DNA from: an uncultured Chitinophaga sp.
GTDB taxonomy: Bacteria > Bacteroidota > Bacteroidia > Chitinophagales > Chitinophagaceae
NCBI RefSeq assembly: GCF_937874145.1
Contig: NZ_CALNBI010000272.1
Span: 1-14,190 of the forward strand
Length of the DNA: 14,190 nucleotides
Reading direction: 5' to 3'
Made by a program: the position numbers and the translations under genes. The notes below the pieces were generated by a model that saw only the letters and a list, made by a program, of their open reading frames with translations, was not told the origin of the DNA and did no database searches. Below are positions 13,759-14,190 of the stretch, piece by piece (within the stretch, counting starts at the first letter, position 1; every line of letters starts with the position of its first letter).

Positions 13759-14190
13759 TTGAGCGCACCCGTCTTTCTCATCACGCCGCCTTTTACCCAG
13801 CTGAACACGCCTTACCCGGCTACGGCCTACCTGAAAGGTTTCCTCAATACCAGGGGCATCCCGTCCGTTCAGGCCGACCTGGGCATTGAAGCAACCGTGG
13901 CATTGTTCTCCAAAAGCGGCCTGACCAGCCTCTTCGCCCGCATTCCCGCCGGCGCGGAACTGTCTGCCAACGCGGCGCGCATCATCGCCCTGCAGGACGA
14001 TTACATCCATACCATCGACGACGTCGTTTCCTTCCTGCAAGGCCACAACCCCACCCTCGCCCACCGGATCTGCAAACGCGACTTCCTGCCCGAAGCGTCC
14101 CGCTTCTCCCAGCTGGAAGACCTCGCCTGGGCCTTCGGCTCGATGGGCACCCAGGATAAAGCCAAGCACTTCGCCACCATGTACCTCGAA
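13759..14190 (+). CDS. Probable B12-binding radical SAM protein, N-terminal part, cut by the window edge
   Basis: The open frame runs from TTG at 13759-13761 to the right edge (144 codons, no stop). It starts LSAPVFLITPPFTQLNTPYPATAYLKGFLNT (initiator read as Met). The VFLITPPFTQLNTPYP opening and the following alpha/beta pattern (KGFLNTRGIPSVQADLGIE) resemble the cobalamin-binding Rossmann-like domain at the start of B12-binding radical SAM proteins common in Bacteroidetes. The diagnostic CxxxCxxC cluster motif would lie beyond the window, so it is not seen. TTG is chosen because an in-frame TAA lies at 13732-13734 and no ATG or GTG occurs between; the next in-frame ATG is over 100 codons downstream, inside the conserved region. 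A -7 box at 13732-13739 fits this start. Reaction unknown. Confidence 0.7.
   Translation, partial: MSAPVFLITPPFTQLNTPYPATAYLKGFLNTRGIPSVQADLGIEATVALFSKSGLTSLFARIPAGAELSANAARIIALQDDYIHTIDDVVSFLQGHNPTLAHRICKRDFLPEASRFSQLEDLAWAFGSMGTQDKAKHFATMYLE

Noticed and set aside
1..14190. Mobile element, CRISPR array, toxin-antitoxin or phage-defence system
   Set aside because: No transposase, integrase, terminal inverted repeats, spaced repeat array or defence-protein motifs were seen; the lone helicase has no defence partner.

Overview
The window looks like chromosomal DNA of a GC-rich Bacteroidetes, most likely from the family Chitinophagaceae (Chitinophaga-like); this is inferred from gene content and no marker gene is present. 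Supporting traits are a SusC/SusD pair, a FecA-like TonB-dependent receptor, weak or absent Shine-Dalgarno sequences, and several promoter elements matching the Bacteroidetes primary-sigma -7 box TAnnTTTG. I see no mobile element, tRNA, rRNA or CRISPR array.

Layout. (1) Positions 1-4385, minus strand: a four-gene drug-efflux locus read right to left as marR regulator, TolC-like outer-membrane channel, HlyD/EmrA-type periplasmic adaptor and a DHA2-like MFS pump that runs off the left edge. Together the last three would form a tripartite pump across both membranes. A perfect 20-bp palindrome lies just upstream of the tolC-like gene, and a 15/20-matching degenerate copy sits inside the marR promoter, so MarR probably represses both. 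(2) Positions 4343-4763: a 421-bp non-coding region between divergent marR and susC. It holds a 13-bp direct repeat with 21-bp period, a candidate promoter, hexameric ATC repeats and leader hairpins. (3) Positions 4764-9487, plus strand: a SusC TonB-dependent porin and a SusD lipoprotein, ending at a strong GNRA-loop terminator. No degradative enzyme, ECF sigma or anti-sigma gene is beside them, so the imported nutrient is unknown. (4) Positions 9587-11491, plus strand: a UPF1/IGHMBP2-like superfamily 1 helicase with a near-leaderless promoter. (5) Positions 11492-11678: a convergent intergenic region with three hairpins and a consensus -7 box, which may be a small RNA or a structured 3' UTR. 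(6) Positions 11679-13682, minus strand: a FecA-type TonB-dependent receptor. (7) From 13759 to the right edge, plus strand: the N-terminal part of a probable cobalamin-binding radical SAM protein with a TTG start, divergent from the receptor.

Every gene belongs to a recognisable family and I find no clearly new system. The most useful leads are regulatory: the paired MarR operators, the 21-bp-period repeats and structured leader upstream of susC, and the putative small RNA between the helicase and the receptor.
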